A stretch of 59,749 nucleotides of DNA from Bacteroidales bacterium UBA6377 (GTDB taxonomy: Bacteria; Bacteroidota; Bacteroidia; Bacteroidales; UBA932). Below are positions 52,041 through 59,749 of the stretch, piece after piece (the first letter of the stretch is position 1; every line of letters begins with the position of its first letter). Both the position numbers and the translations under genes were made by a program. Below the pieces are notes generated by a model. The model saw nothing but the letters and a program-made list of their open reading frames with translations. It made no database searches and had not been told where the DNA came from. Location of the stretch: NCBI GenBank assembly GCA_002438805.1, contig DJQV01000025.1, forward strand, positions 1 to 59,749, given 5' to 3'.

Positions 52041-54380
52041 ATGCGTTCGTTTTTCAAATTCCTTTCGCGCAACAAGCTCTACACTCTTATTGAGGTGACC
52101 GGGCTTTCAGTAGCCCTCGGCTTCGTCATACTCCTGTCCTCCTATGCGAGGACAGAATTCAATGTCGGTACCGGGCAACCACTGTCAAAGCAGCTGTACG
52201 CAGTGGGGACCGGAGAATTTTTCGGGATGACCCTCGGCACAGCCGATGAATTTTTCCCGTCCATTCCTGAAATACGGGAGTGGACCAATCTCACTGACGG
52301 CGGCGAGGTGCACATAAAATCAGGAGAGGATTACTTCAAGGCAAAAGAAGCCTCCATAGATACGAATTTCTTCAGGCTTCTCGACTACCGCCTCACCGGA
52401 TGCAACGCCGAGCAGACCTTTGTAAACGGGGACGAGGTGATCCTCTCCGAATCTTTCGCCGAGAAGATGTTCGGCAATGAGAACCCTGTGGGCAGGACAA
52501 TCAGCGAAAACGGCTCGCCTCTCACCGTCATCGGCACAGTCCAGGATTTCGGGCCGGAAGACCCGTTCACGCATTACGACATATTCACATCCATCAAGCG
52601 GCAGGAAAAAAACTACCCAAGGATGGACAATTTCGGTTCGACCCTCCCGATAATCCTCCTTGACAAGGGCACGGATGTGGAGAAAGTTAGGGAGAACCTT
52701 CTGGACAAGTTCGTCTCATATTGGGATTTCTACACCCCGGACAACTCCAAAGGCAATTTCATCTGGGGCGCCAGCCTGACCAGATTCGACCGGATCTATT
52801 TCTCAAGCCTTGAGTCGACAGGCTCGCTGAGGAAAGGCGACCGCCGGCAGGTGGAGATTCTGCTCGCAGTGGCAATTGTCCTGCTGGTATGTGCAGTGTT
52901 CAATTACATCAACCTCACTGTGGCGCAGACCGGCAAGCGGGCCAAGGAAATGGCTACAAGGCAGCTTCTCGGGGAGAGCAGCACCAGAATAACGGCGCGA
53001 TATCTCTCGGAATCCTTCACATTCACTTCAGGATGCTTCATCATAGGGTGCCTGCTGGCCTACCTGTGCCGTCCGTTTTTCGACCGCATCCTATCTTCTG
53101 AAATACTGATTTCATGGAGTCCGGCATATATCCTCATGGCCCTTGCCTCCATAATCACCATCTCTGCCATTTCCGCTGCCCTGCCGGCGGCACTCATCTC
53201 CAGATTCAAGCCGATCTCCGTGGTCAAAGGCGAGTTCAGGCTAAAGAGCAAAATGGTCTTCAGCAAAGTGTTCATAGTGCTTCAGGGCGTGTTCAGCACT
53301 GTCATGATAGCCATGGCCATCACCATGACGGCAGAGATAAAGCATCTCGCGGATCTTCCGACAGGATATGAGACTGCGGACATCATACAGATCAAGTCCA
53401 ACCGGCTCGGCTATGACAGGGCCACCCAGATGGAACTCCAGTCGCGCATCAAAGCCCTCCCGCAAGTGACAGATGCCGGTCTGGCCATAAACACTCCCGC
53501 CGAATGCGGAGCCAATGGGCTTCATGACGCAGACGGACAGCTGGCAGGCTGGATGAGACTCTCCCAGATTGACACCACCTCGCTGAGGATACTCGGATTC
53601 AGGATAATCCGGCAGTACAGTGAAATCTCTTCAGGCAAAGTCCTCCTTACCGAGACGGCGGCACGGGATCTCGGGGTCAGCGAAGATCATCCGTACGCCG
53701 GAGGAAGCGCATCCAAGCCGGAGTATGAAATCTGCGGCATAGTCTCTGACTTCCGCACACGAGACGCCCTGTTCAAGCCCATGGAAGACGAGCACAACTC
53801 GATAATGATAATTCCCGATGACTATCCCTACATTTTCACCCAAGTCATCAAAATCAGCGGTGACCGCAAAGAAGCGCTCGCTGCAGTCAAGAAAGTCTGC
53901 AAAGATTTCGCCGAAGAGAAAACCGGCATCCCCATAGATCTTCCGATGTTCTATCTCGATGAACACCTTCAGGAAAGTCTCACAGGAACACGCAACACCA
54001 TGCTGCTGGTGCTTTCATTCATGATCATAGCCCTGCTCATCTCGTCAATGGGCATCTACGCCATGGCGCTGTACTTCACGGGTCAGCAGGGACGGGAGAT
54101 AGCAGTCCGCAAAGTCTATGGCGCGGACACAGGGACTGCGGTACGGACCCTGGTGAGCCCGTTCATGATCCTCAGCCTGATTTCCGCAGTCATCGCCATG
54201 CCGATATCGTTCAAAATGATAGACAGATACCTGCAGGACTTCTATAACAAGATAGACTTCCCGTGGTGGGCCATGGTGCTGGCCGCACTTGCAATGCTTG
54301 CCGTCTCTCTGCTCTCCGTCATAAGCCAGAGCTGGAAGGCCGCCACCAGAAATCCTGTCAAGACCTTAATCCAGGAATGA
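52041..54380 (+). CDS. FtsX/MacB-type ABC transporter permease
   Basis: 779 residues. An N-terminal helix (LYTLIEVTGLSVALGFVILL) leads into a MacB-type periplasmic domain (residues about 45-270), three helices of the first FtsX unit (VAIVLLVCAVFNYINL...), a second periplasmic part, and the second FtsX unit (SFMIIALLISSMGIYAMALYF, QQGREIAVRKVYGADTG). Such permeases do not move a substrate across the inner membrane directly but drive envelope export or signalling (antimicrobial peptides, lipoproteins, toxins) with an ATPase. No ATPase gene is next to it, so it is an orphan here. Upstream lie tandem dyads and a sigma-54-like promoter. Confidence 0.9.
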   Translation: MRSFFKFLSRNKLYTLIEVTGLSVALGFVILLSSYARTEFNVGTGQPLSKQLYAVGTGEFFGMTLGTADEFFPSIPEIREWTNLTDGGEVHIKSGEDYFKAKEASIDTNFFRLLDYRLTGCNAEQTFVNGDEVILSESFAEKMFGNENPVGRTISENGSPLTVIGTVQDFGPEDPFTHYDIFTSIKRQEKNYPRMDNFGSTLPIILLDKGTDVEKVRENLLDKFVSYWDFYTPDNSKGNFIWGASLTRFDRIYFSSLESTGSLRKGDRRQVEILLAVAIVLLVCAVFNYINLTVAQTGKRAKEMATRQLLGESSTRITARYLSESFTFTSGCFIIGCLLAYLCRPFFDRILSSEILISWSPAYILMALASIITISAISAALPAALISRFKPISVVKGEFRLKSKMVFSKVFIVLQGVFSTVMIAMAITMTAEIKHLADLPTGYETADIIQIKSNRLGYDRATQMELQSRIKALPQVTDAGLAINTPAECGANGLHDADGQLAGWMRLSQIDTTSLRILGFRIIRQYSEISSGKVLLTETAARDLGVSEDHPYAGGSASKPEYEICGIVSDFRTRDALFKPMEDEHNSIMIIPDDYPYIFTQVIKISGDRKEALAAVKKVCKDFAEEKTGIPIDLPMFYLDEHLQESLTGTRNTMLLVLSFMIIALLISSMGIYAMALYFTGQQGREIAVRKVYGADTGTAVRTLVSPFMILSLISAVIAMPISFKMIDRYLQDFYNKIDFPWWAMVLAALAMLAVSLLSVISQSWKAATRNPVKTLIQE

Positions 54381-54402
54381 CGGCCAATCGGGAAATTTGC
54401 AC

Positions 54403-54410
54403 TATCTTTG
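54403..54410 (+). promoter_or_regulatory. -7 promoter box TATCTTTG for the DUF4491 gene
   Basis: TATCTTTG ends 20 bases before the ATG at 54,431, giving this small gene its own promoter downstream of the permease. Confidence 0.5.
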
Positions 54411-54430
54411 TGCCCCGAAAAGCGTTGCAC

Positions 54431-54718
54431 ATGAATTTTACAGGTCTTATAATAGGCATCTCTTCCTTCCTGATGATAGGAATGTTCCATCCGATTGTCA
54501 TCAAAGCCGAATATCATTTCGGCACCAAATGCTGGTGGGTGTTCCTGCTTGTCGGGCTGTGCGGGGTCGCCGCATCACTCCTGACGGAACATATTATTCT
54601 CTCTACCCTTCTGGGGGTATTCGCGTTCTCCTGTTTCTGGAGCATACTCGAGATCTTCCATCAGAAGAAACGGGTGGAAAAGGGGTGGTTCCCGGCCAAT
54701 CCGAAAAGAAAGAACTGA
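54431..54718 (+). CDS. DUF4491 family small membrane protein
   Basis: 95 residues with three hydrophobic segments (LIIGISSFLMIGMFHPIVI, WWVFLLVGLCGVAASLL, STLLGVFAFSCFWSILEIF) and the conserved FHPIVIKAEYHFGTKCWW and C-terminal KGWFPANPKR. Small inner-membrane protein of unknown function, widespread in gut Bacteroidota. The ATG at 54,431 fits the family N-terminus; an upstream in-frame extension lies inside the permease gene. Confidence 0.85.
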   Translation: MNFTGLIIGISSFLMIGMFHPIVIKAEYHFGTKCWWVFLLVGLCGVAASLLTEHIILSTLLGVFAFSCFWSILEIFHQKKRVEKGWFPANPKRKN

Positions 54719-54721
54719 TAC

Positions 54722-54766
54722 AAACTGAAATCGCCAGCCTCGTTATGAGACCGGCGATTTCAGTTT
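54722..54766. terminator. Bidirectional terminator between DUF4491 and rpmH genes
   Basis: Perfect 14-base arms AAACTGAAATCGCC (54,722-54,735) and GGCGATTTCAGTTT (54,753-54,766) around 17 bases lie between convergent genes. Confidence 0.65.
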
Positions 54767-54783
54767 ACAGAGACTGGCTGCTA

Positions 54784-54936
54784 CTAGTAGCGGTCCTCTG
54801 AAGAAACTGAGAGTTTCTTGCGTCCATGAGCGCGACGGGAAGCAAGTACCCTGCGTCCGTTCGCTGTGCTCATGCGCTCACGAAAGCCGTGCTTGTTGAC
54901 TCTCTTGCGGTTTGACGGTTGAAATGTCCTTTTCAT
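54784..54936 (-). CDS. rpmH: 50S ribosomal protein L34
   Basis: 50 residues. Minus strand reads MKRTFQPSNRKRVNKHG, then FRERMSTANGRRVLASRRAH and GRKKLSVSSEDRY before two TAG codons in a row. The opening KRTFQPSNRKR is the L34 signature, and the basic C-terminal is normal. It is a component of the large ribosomal subunit. It has its own strong promoter at 54,975-55,006. Confidence 0.97.
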   Translation of the reverse strand: MKRTFQPSNRKRVNKHGFRERMSTANGRRVLASRRAHGRKKLSVSSEDRY

Positions 54937-54955
54937 TATCTTATTCTATTTTTGA

Positions 54956-55573
54956 TTATTCAAAATCGGGAGGGCAAAGATAGGATTTTCCTATCTCAAT
55001 TACAAATTTTTCTGCGAAATAATCATCTTGAAGCCAGTCAGATATTCTCCAGCACCTCACATTGCGCGGGTCAAGGCGGCATTTACGCAGCAGCACGGAG
55101 AACTCTTCGTTGACATCTCCACCCTTGAGATACAAGATGCTCCGGCGGAACTTCCCCTCGACCCACGGGTAGAATTTCTCCAGAGAGGTGACGGCCCGCG
55201 ACACCACCCAGTCGAACGTCTCCGGGAGAGATTCGGCCCTGGCGTTGACACAGGTCACATTTTTCAGCCCGAGACCCTCGGCTACGGCACTGGCTACCGT
55301 TATCTTCTTGCCTATAGAATCGCAGAGGGTAAATCGGGTCAATGGGAATTCCATGGCCAGCGGAATGCCGGGGAATCCGCCTCCTGTCCCGACATCCAGC
55401 ACACTCGCCCCGTCCCAGACGCCTTCATGGTAGAAGCGCCTGAGGTATTCGGCTATGGCGAGAGAGTGCAGGACGTGGTGCTGGTAGATGTTGTCCATGT
55501 CCTTGCGGGAAATCACATTTATCCTGGAGTTCCACTCCGTGTAAAGTCTTATCAGTTCTTTGTAGTCTGTCAT
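54956..55573 (-). CDS. rsmG: 16S rRNA (guanine527-N7)-methyltransferase
   Basis: 205 residues. WNSRINVISRKDMDNIYQHH and VLDVGTGGGFPGIPLAMEF (SAM-binding motif I) identify RsmG. It methylates G527 of 16S rRNA, a site tied to streptomycin response. Translationally coupled to the sigma factor gene (ATGA overlap). Confidence 0.95.
   Translation of the reverse strand: MTDYKELIRLYTEWNSRINVISRKDMDNIYQHHVLHSLAIAEYLRRFYHEGVWDGASVLDVGTGGGFPGIPLAMEFPLTRFTLCDSIGKKITVASAVAEGLGLKNVTCVNARAESLPETFDWVVSRAVTSLEKFYPWVEGKFRRSILYLKGGDVNEEFSVLLRKCRLDPRNVRCWRISDWLQDDYFAEKFVIEIGKSYLCPPDFE
54975..55006 (-). promoter_or_regulatory. Canonical promoter of rpmH inside the end of rsmG
   Basis: Minus strand: TTTG (55,003-55,006), 20-base gap, TATCTTTG (54,975-54,982). 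Boxes and spacing match the Bacteroidota consensus. It lies within the last codons of rsmG and leaves a leader of about 32 bases. Confidence 0.75.
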
Positions 55574-56163
55574 TGTTCTTCTGATGATTTCATCTCGTCT
55601 ATCATCGCCTTGGCACGCCGTATCCTGGTGCGCACGGTGTTGAGCTCCATCCCGAGTTCCTCGGCTATCTCCTTGTATTGCAGGCCGTCCACAAGGCGGC
55701 GCCTAGCTATTTCCCGGTACAGTTCGGGCAGAGCTTCGATGCAGGACTGGAGACTCTCCGCGTCCTCGTCCTTGATGATGCTTTCCAGAGGGGTCGCCTC
55801 GGCATCCCCTATGGTCTCCACGGCCGCCCCGGCAGTGGGGTTGTCGTCGATGGAGACGAGTTTGCGCTGGTTGCGGCTTTCCGACTCCAGCGTGTCCAGC
55901 GCAGTATTGCGCGCTATGACGCGGAGCCAGGTGGAAAACAGGCTCCGGGATGGGTCGTAACTGCGTATCTGCCTGAAGGCTTTCTCGAAACTTCGGGAAC
56001 AGATGTCATCTATGTAAAAGCCGTCCAGCTGCTTTATCGTGGCGGCGAGATAGGCCTTGAGGGAGTCGATATTCGTATCCCACAACTCAGTGAAAGCCGT
56101 CCCGTCACCTATGATGGCGCGGCGGACCAGTTCATCAGTGGGCGTCAAGCCAGTTTTTGCCAT
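55570..56163 (-). CDS. Sigma-70 family (ECF-like) RNA polymerase sigma factor
   Basis: 197 residues. Region 2 (DDICSRSFEKAFRQIRSYDP, FSTWLRVIARNTALDTLES) and region 4 (LPELYREIARRRLVDGLQYK, EIAEELGMELNTVRTRIRRA) are clear; the linker of about 45 residues is longer than in many ECF factors. No anti-sigma gene is adjacent. It overlaps the polA end by 29 bases and the rsmG start by 4. Confidence 0.9.
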   Translation of the reverse strand: MAKTGLTPTDELVRRAIIGDGTAFTELWDTNIDSLKAYLAATIKQLDGFYIDDICSRSFEKAFRQIRSYDPSRSLFSTWLRVIARNTALDTLESESRNQRKLVSIDDNPTAGAAVETIGDAEATPLESIIKDEDAESLQSCIEALPELYREIARRRLVDGLQYKEIAEELGMELNTVRTRIRRAKAMIDEMKSSEEQ

Positions 56164-58747
56164 AATCGCATTCTACTGTAAGTGGTACTGAAAGGCTTGT
56201 CACGTTTTCCATCTGGCTCACGAGCATCGGTTTCACGGTCTCGATCTCGGCAGAGGGCACTTCGAGCAGGAGTTCATCGTGGATCTGGAGAACCATCATG
56301 GATTTGAGGTTCCCCTCCCGCAACTGTCTGTCCACCCCGATCATGGCAAGTTTGATGATGTCTGCGGCAGTGCCCTGAATCGGGGCGTTGACGGCATTGC
56401 GTTCTGCAAGTGCGCGGACGGTGGCATTGCCGGAGTTGATGTCCGGGAGGTATCTCCTGCGTCCGAAGAGGGTCTCGACATAGCCGTTCTTGCGGGCCGA
56501 AGCAAGGGTGTCGTCTATGTATCTGCGTATTGACGGGAAGGATGCGAAGTAGTCGTCGATTATTTTCTTGGCCTCCTGCCTGCTGCATCCGAGACGCTGG
56601 CTGAGCCCGAAGGCGGAGATGCCGTACATTATCCCGAAATTGGCTGTCTTGGCGACCCGTCTCTGGTCAGGGGTGACTTCATCCAGACTGACGCCGAAAA
56701 TCTTGGAAGCGGTGGCGGCATGGATGTCCTGTCCGCTGCGGAAAGCCTCCGTCAGGTGGGCGTCCCCGCTGAAATGCGCCATGAGCCTCAGTTCGATCTG
56801 GGAGTAGTCGGCGGACATCATCACGCTGCCAGGGGACCCGGCCACGAAGGCCCGGCGTATCTCGCGGCCCAGATCCGTGCGCACTGGGATGTTCTGCAGG
56901 TTGGGGTTGGACGAGGACAGGCGGCCCGTGGCGGTCATGGTCTGGTTGAAAGTGGTGTGCACCCTGCCGTCTACCGGGGAGACATAGCCCGCAAAAGGCT
57001 CGATGTAGGTGGAGAGCAGTTTGCGCATGGCCCGGTAGTCCAGGATCGCCTCTATTATCGGACTGCGGTCCGAGAGGGCCTGGAGGGTCTGTTCGTCAGT
57101 GGGCCAGTTTCCGGAACGGGGCTTGCGCGCCTTGGGATCGAGCGCCATCTTCTCGAAGAGCACTGTCCCCAACTGTTTGGGTGAACCAACGTTAAGTCCC
57201 GGCTCACCGGCAAGTTCACGCACCTGCTCCTCTCTTTCGGCTATCTTGGAATGCAGCATCGCGGCGAAGCCGGACAGAGACTCAAGGTCAACCTTGACCC
57301 CTGCCCTCTCCATCCTGGACAGCACCCCGATCAACGGTTCCTCTATACGGTCGTACAGCCCCCGGAGCCCCGGCACGGAGTCGATCTCACGTCCCAGACG
57401 GGGAACGAGCATCAGCGAGGAGAGCGCCTCCCGGCAAATGGAGTCTGATGACCCGGACGACGGCTCGTCAAAGAGCGAGGCTTCAACCTTGTTCTCCGCC
57501 CCGTCAAGATCAACACCTAGATAAGAGAGGGCCAGAGTCTTCAGGGCGTGGCTGCGCTCAGGGTTGAGGAGGTAGTGCATCAATTCAACATCTTCCAGGA
57601 GGCCCTCAAGGCCTGTCCCGGAAGCGGCGAGAGCGTTCATGGCCGATTTCAGGTCGGCACCCGCCTTGGAGACGGAGGCATCCTCCAGCAAAGCCTTGAA
57701 TTCCTGGGGCTTGCCGACAGCGCACCTGTCACCCGCGGCGGCATAGACCGTCCCGTCCTCCACACGGACAGCCATCCTTTTCTCCGCCCGGGCCATCTTG
57801 CCCAGATCCTCTACACAGATCATATTCACCTCCAGAGACTTAGCCGGCGCATCAGGGAGCGGCATCTGGCCGGAAGCCGCGGCGATACGGGAGATAAGCT
57901 TCTTGAGAGAGGGCATCTCGTACTTGTCAAGCAGCTCCGAAAGTCCGGGGGCGCAGCACGGACGGAATGCCATCTGCTCGACATCCACATCCACGGGAAC
58001 ATCAGTGCGTATGGTCACGAGCTCCTCGGAGAGGGCAATATGCGGCTTGGCGGCAGCGAACATCTCCCTCTGACGCTGTGTGAGTTCTGAGAGGTGGGCG
58101 TATATCCCCTCGGTTGTCCCGTATTTGGAAAGCAGCTTGGCCGCGCCCACCGGACCGATTCCCTGCACACCGGGGACGTTGTCGGACGCGTCACCGCACA
58201 GGGTCAGAATGTCCCGTACCTGGGAGGTGCTTGAAATTTTCCATTTTTCACACACGGCCGCACTGTCCAGCACCTCGTTTTCAGAGCCTGATTTTCCCGG
58301 TTTGTACTGAAATATGTGAGCGGAGACGAGCTGCCCGTAATCTTTGTCCGGAGTGACCATATAGACATCCATCTTGTCCGAGGCGAAGCGCTTCGCGACA
58401 GTGCCTATCACGTCATCGGCCTCGAACCCGCTGACCATCAGCACCGGAATGTCCATGGAGCGGACAATCGCGGTGAGCGGTTCCAGAGCATCGATGACAA
58501 GCTGCGGAGTCTCGGCGCGGTTGGCCTTGTATTCCGGGTAGAGTTTGTTGCGGAAAGTGCCGCCCGGCGGGTCGAAACTCACCGCCAGATGGGTAGGCTT
58601 CTCGCGCTCCACCAGCTCAAGAAGATATTTGGTGAAACCGAAAAGTATGGAGGTATCCACGCCCTTGGAGTTGACCATTGGACGGCCGAGGAACGCATAG
58701 TACATCTTGAAGATGAGCGCGTGCCCGTCGATAAGAAAAAGTTTCAT
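56135..58747 (-). CDS. polA: DNA polymerase I with degenerate proofreading domain
   Basis: 870 residues from the ATG at 58,747 (MKLFLIDGHALIFKMYYAF). The 5'-3' exonuclease domain is intact (FDPPGGTFRNKLYPEYKANR, SGFEADDVIGTVA, LCGDASDNVPGVQGIGPVG), as is the polymerase (SADYSQIELRLMAHFSGD, RRVAKTANFGIMYGISAFG, VLQIHDELLLEVP). The middle 3'-5' exonuclease region keeps its outline (LEDVELMHYLLNPERSHALK) but lacks the metal-binding DxE, the Asp of motif II (GADLKSAMNAL) and the YxxxD of motif III, so proofreading is probably lost, as in Taq. Other in-frame starts upstream give a non-homologous extension. Confidence 0.95.
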   Translation of the reverse strand: MKLFLIDGHALIFKMYYAFLGRPMVNSKGVDTSILFGFTKYLLELVEREKPTHLAVSFDPPGGTFRNKLYPEYKANRAETPQLVIDALEPLTAIVRSMDIPVLMVSGFEADDVIGTVAKRFASDKMDVYMVTPDKDYGQLVSAHIFQYKPGKSGSENEVLDSAAVCEKWKISSTSQVRDILTLCGDASDNVPGVQGIGPVGAAKLLSKYGTTEGIYAHLSELTQRQREMFAAAKPHIALSEELVTIRTDVPVDVDVEQMAFRPCCAPGLSELLDKYEMPSLKKLISRIAAASGQMPLPDAPAKSLEVNMICVEDLGKMARAEKRMAVRVEDGTVYAAAGDRCAVGKPQEFKALLEDASVSKAGADLKSAMNALAASGTGLEGLLEDVELMHYLLNPERSHALKTLALSYLGVDLDGAENKVEASLFDEPSSGSSDSICREALSSLMLVPRLGREIDSVPGLRGLYDRIEEPLIGVLSRMERAGVKVDLESLSGFAAMLHSKIAEREEQVRELAGEPGLNVGSPKQLGTVLFEKMALDPKARKPRSGNWPTDEQTLQALSDRSPIIEAILDYRAMRKLLSTYIEPFAGYVSPVDGRVHTTFNQTMTATGRLSSSNPNLQNIPVRTDLGREIRRAFVAGSPGSVMMSADYSQIELRLMAHFSGDAHLTEAFRSGQDIHAATASKIFGVSLDEVTPDQRRVAKTANFGIMYGISAFGLSQRLGCSRQEAKKIIDDYFASFPSIRRYIDDTLASARKNGYVETLFGRRRYLPDINSGNATVRALAERNAVNAPIQGTAADIIKLAMIGVDRQLREGNLKSMMVLQIHDELLLEVPSAEIETVKPMLVSQMENVTSLSVPLTVECDYGKNWLDAH

Positions 58748-58899
58748 TGTACAAAGATGAAACTTTTTATGAAACTTCGCAATAGCCCGTTGACAGCATT
58801 TTATCTCCGGATACTTGGATTTACAATGGACATTTCCTATCTTCGCCCTTACCATATAATTGAAACACAGCATATTGAACTAATTTGAACCAAAAGATT

Positions 58900-59749
58900 A
58901 TGAAGAACATCGGACTGGCGCTGATTGCGTTGTCGCTGCTGCATGCTTGCAGCAAGCTGCCTTTGCTGGACAATGATTGCCGGAGTCCTGTCCCCGGCAG
59001 TTTCACTGTGGACGCGTCAGGGAAAAAGGTCATTTTCGCAAGCGGCAACCTCCAGGCACACATCATTGGAAGTGGAGATGAGCTCTCCGTCAACTGGGGC
59101 TTCGCATCATGGCAGGGTGAGTTCCTCGGATCCACCTCTTGCAATGTAAAACCGGCCGCAGGCGGGACAGCGGATCTTTTCGGATGGGCGGCGGCCGGTT
59201 CACCCTCTGCGGAAAAATTCGGCATCGGGTACAACAGCGATCCCTCCCACTATGGCTCATCCGTATCAGACGTGCTTCAAGACTGGGGTCCGCTCATCGG
59301 CAGCGGGTGGAGGACGCTGTCAGACAACGAATGGAAGTTTCTGCTCAATAAAAGAGCCGGCCCAAGAATAGGAGGGGTAGAGAATGCGCGACATTCAAGG
59401 GCGACAGTAGATGGGGTCAGAGGCCTTATACTCTTCCCGGATGTCATAGGCTGGCCTTCGGATATTCCTCTGCCGAGAGGGATAAACCAATGCGGCAGCT
59501 ACAACTATGCCGACACTTCCTACGGGGCCGGGCAGTGGCAGATCCTTGAAAACCTCGGCTGCGTGTTTCTCCCGGCAGCCGGCCACAACCCGGCCAAAGG
59601 CAACCCGGAATACGGAAAAACCGGTGCATATATTTCGTCAAGTTCCAAGGATAACTGGAGATATTGCAGAAGGATGATATTCAAGGAAGACGGGGTCTAC
59701 ACGAGCGTCGTCAGCCTGCGCTCCGCCCTTTGCGCTGTACGGTTGGTAC
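58900..59749 (+). CDS. FISUMP/GNLQ-type lipoprotein, 3' partial
   Basis: 283 complete codons up to the window edge. Signal peptide with lipobox at Cys17 (LLHAC). KKVIFASGNLQ, WRTLSDNEWKFLLNKRAG, VRGLILFPDVIGWP, CVFLPAAGHNPAKG and the last visible residues CAVRLV match a large Bacteroidales lipoprotein family related to FISUMP proteins, whose members normally end a few residues after VRLV, so almost the whole gene is present. Function unknown; likely surface-exposed. The 152 bases before it hold TATCTTCG (58,839-58,846), an imperfect -7 box. Confidence 0.85.
   Translation, partial: MKNIGLALIALSLLHACSKLPLLDNDCRSPVPGSFTVDASGKKVIFASGNLQAHIIGSGDELSVNWGFASWQGEFLGSTSCNVKPAAGGTADLFGWAAAGSPSAEKFGIGYNSDPSHYGSSVSDVLQDWGPLIGSGWRTLSDNEWKFLLNKRAGPRIGGVENARHSRATVDGVRGLILFPDVIGWPSDIPLPRGINQCGSYNYADTSYGAGQWQILENLGCVFLPAAGHNPAKGNPEYGKTGAYISSSSKDNWRYCRRMIFKEDGVYTSVVSLRSALCAVRLV

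Overview
The window looks like a chromosomal segment of a GC-rich member of the Bacteroidota, most likely an uncultivated gut-type Bacteroidales lineage. The signs are a SusC/SusD pair, a TonB receptor followed by DUF4876 and DUF6850 genes, FISUMP-type lipoproteins, the Bacteroidota form of RpoZ, a DUF4491 gene, an Rpn-family nuclease, many -7 boxes of the Bacteroidota type TAnnTTTG, and a near absence of Shine-Dalgarno sequences. No plasmid, phage, CRISPR array or intact insertion sequence is visible.

Layout. 1-5,000: the end of an Rpn-family gene, a pair of intergenic hairpins, a CNNM/CBS membrane protein, and an outer-membrane porin paired with a SLC13-type anion transporter. 5,074-11,229: a four-gene minus-strand operon (TonB receptor, DUF4876 lipoprotein, DUF6850 barrel, FISUMP lipoprotein). 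11,352-18,643: a plus-strand operon that opens with an unusual 1,347-residue fusion of an S46 dipeptidyl-peptidase to an M3 peptidyl-dipeptidase, followed by a membrane polyferredoxin with an HMA-like domain and by pncB. 18,916-23,635: an orphan SusC/SusD pair behind a clear promoter. 23,636-25,436: an accessory patch with an ATPase remnant and an intact DUF234-type ATPase. 25,504-29,728: korA-korB-gdhA. 29,806-34,536: nadK-uppS-bamA-ompH. 34,609-38,361: pdxJ, then a lipoprotein OmpH, a glycosyltransferase and a PBP1-fold lipoprotein. 38,341-42,124: trxB-bamD-rpoZ-recN. 42,167-47,464: a Fur-like regulator, an LEA-like lipoprotein/SPOR/rpoN operon, miaB and radC. 47,773-51,611: dnaK and a carboxyltransferase. 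Then tRNA-His, an FtsX-type permease, DUF4491, rpmH, rsmG, a sigma factor, polA, and a lipoprotein cut by the right edge.

The accessory genes share a peptide theme, which is inference. A RagAB-like SusC/SusD pair could import peptides, and the exported S46-M3 fusion would cut dipeptides from both ends of oligopeptides. GdhA and KorAB would pass glutamate-derived carbon to succinyl-CoA. The envelope is well represented (BamA, BamD, two OmpH proteins, UppS, LEA-like and SPOR proteins).

The most unusual items are the S46-M3 fusion, a sigma-54-like promoter with tandem upstream dyads before a lone FtsX-type permease (rpoN lies in the same window), a family of interspersed intergenic hairpin repeats, and a set of promoters whose -7 box ends only 6-9 bases before the start codon, predicting leaderless messages.
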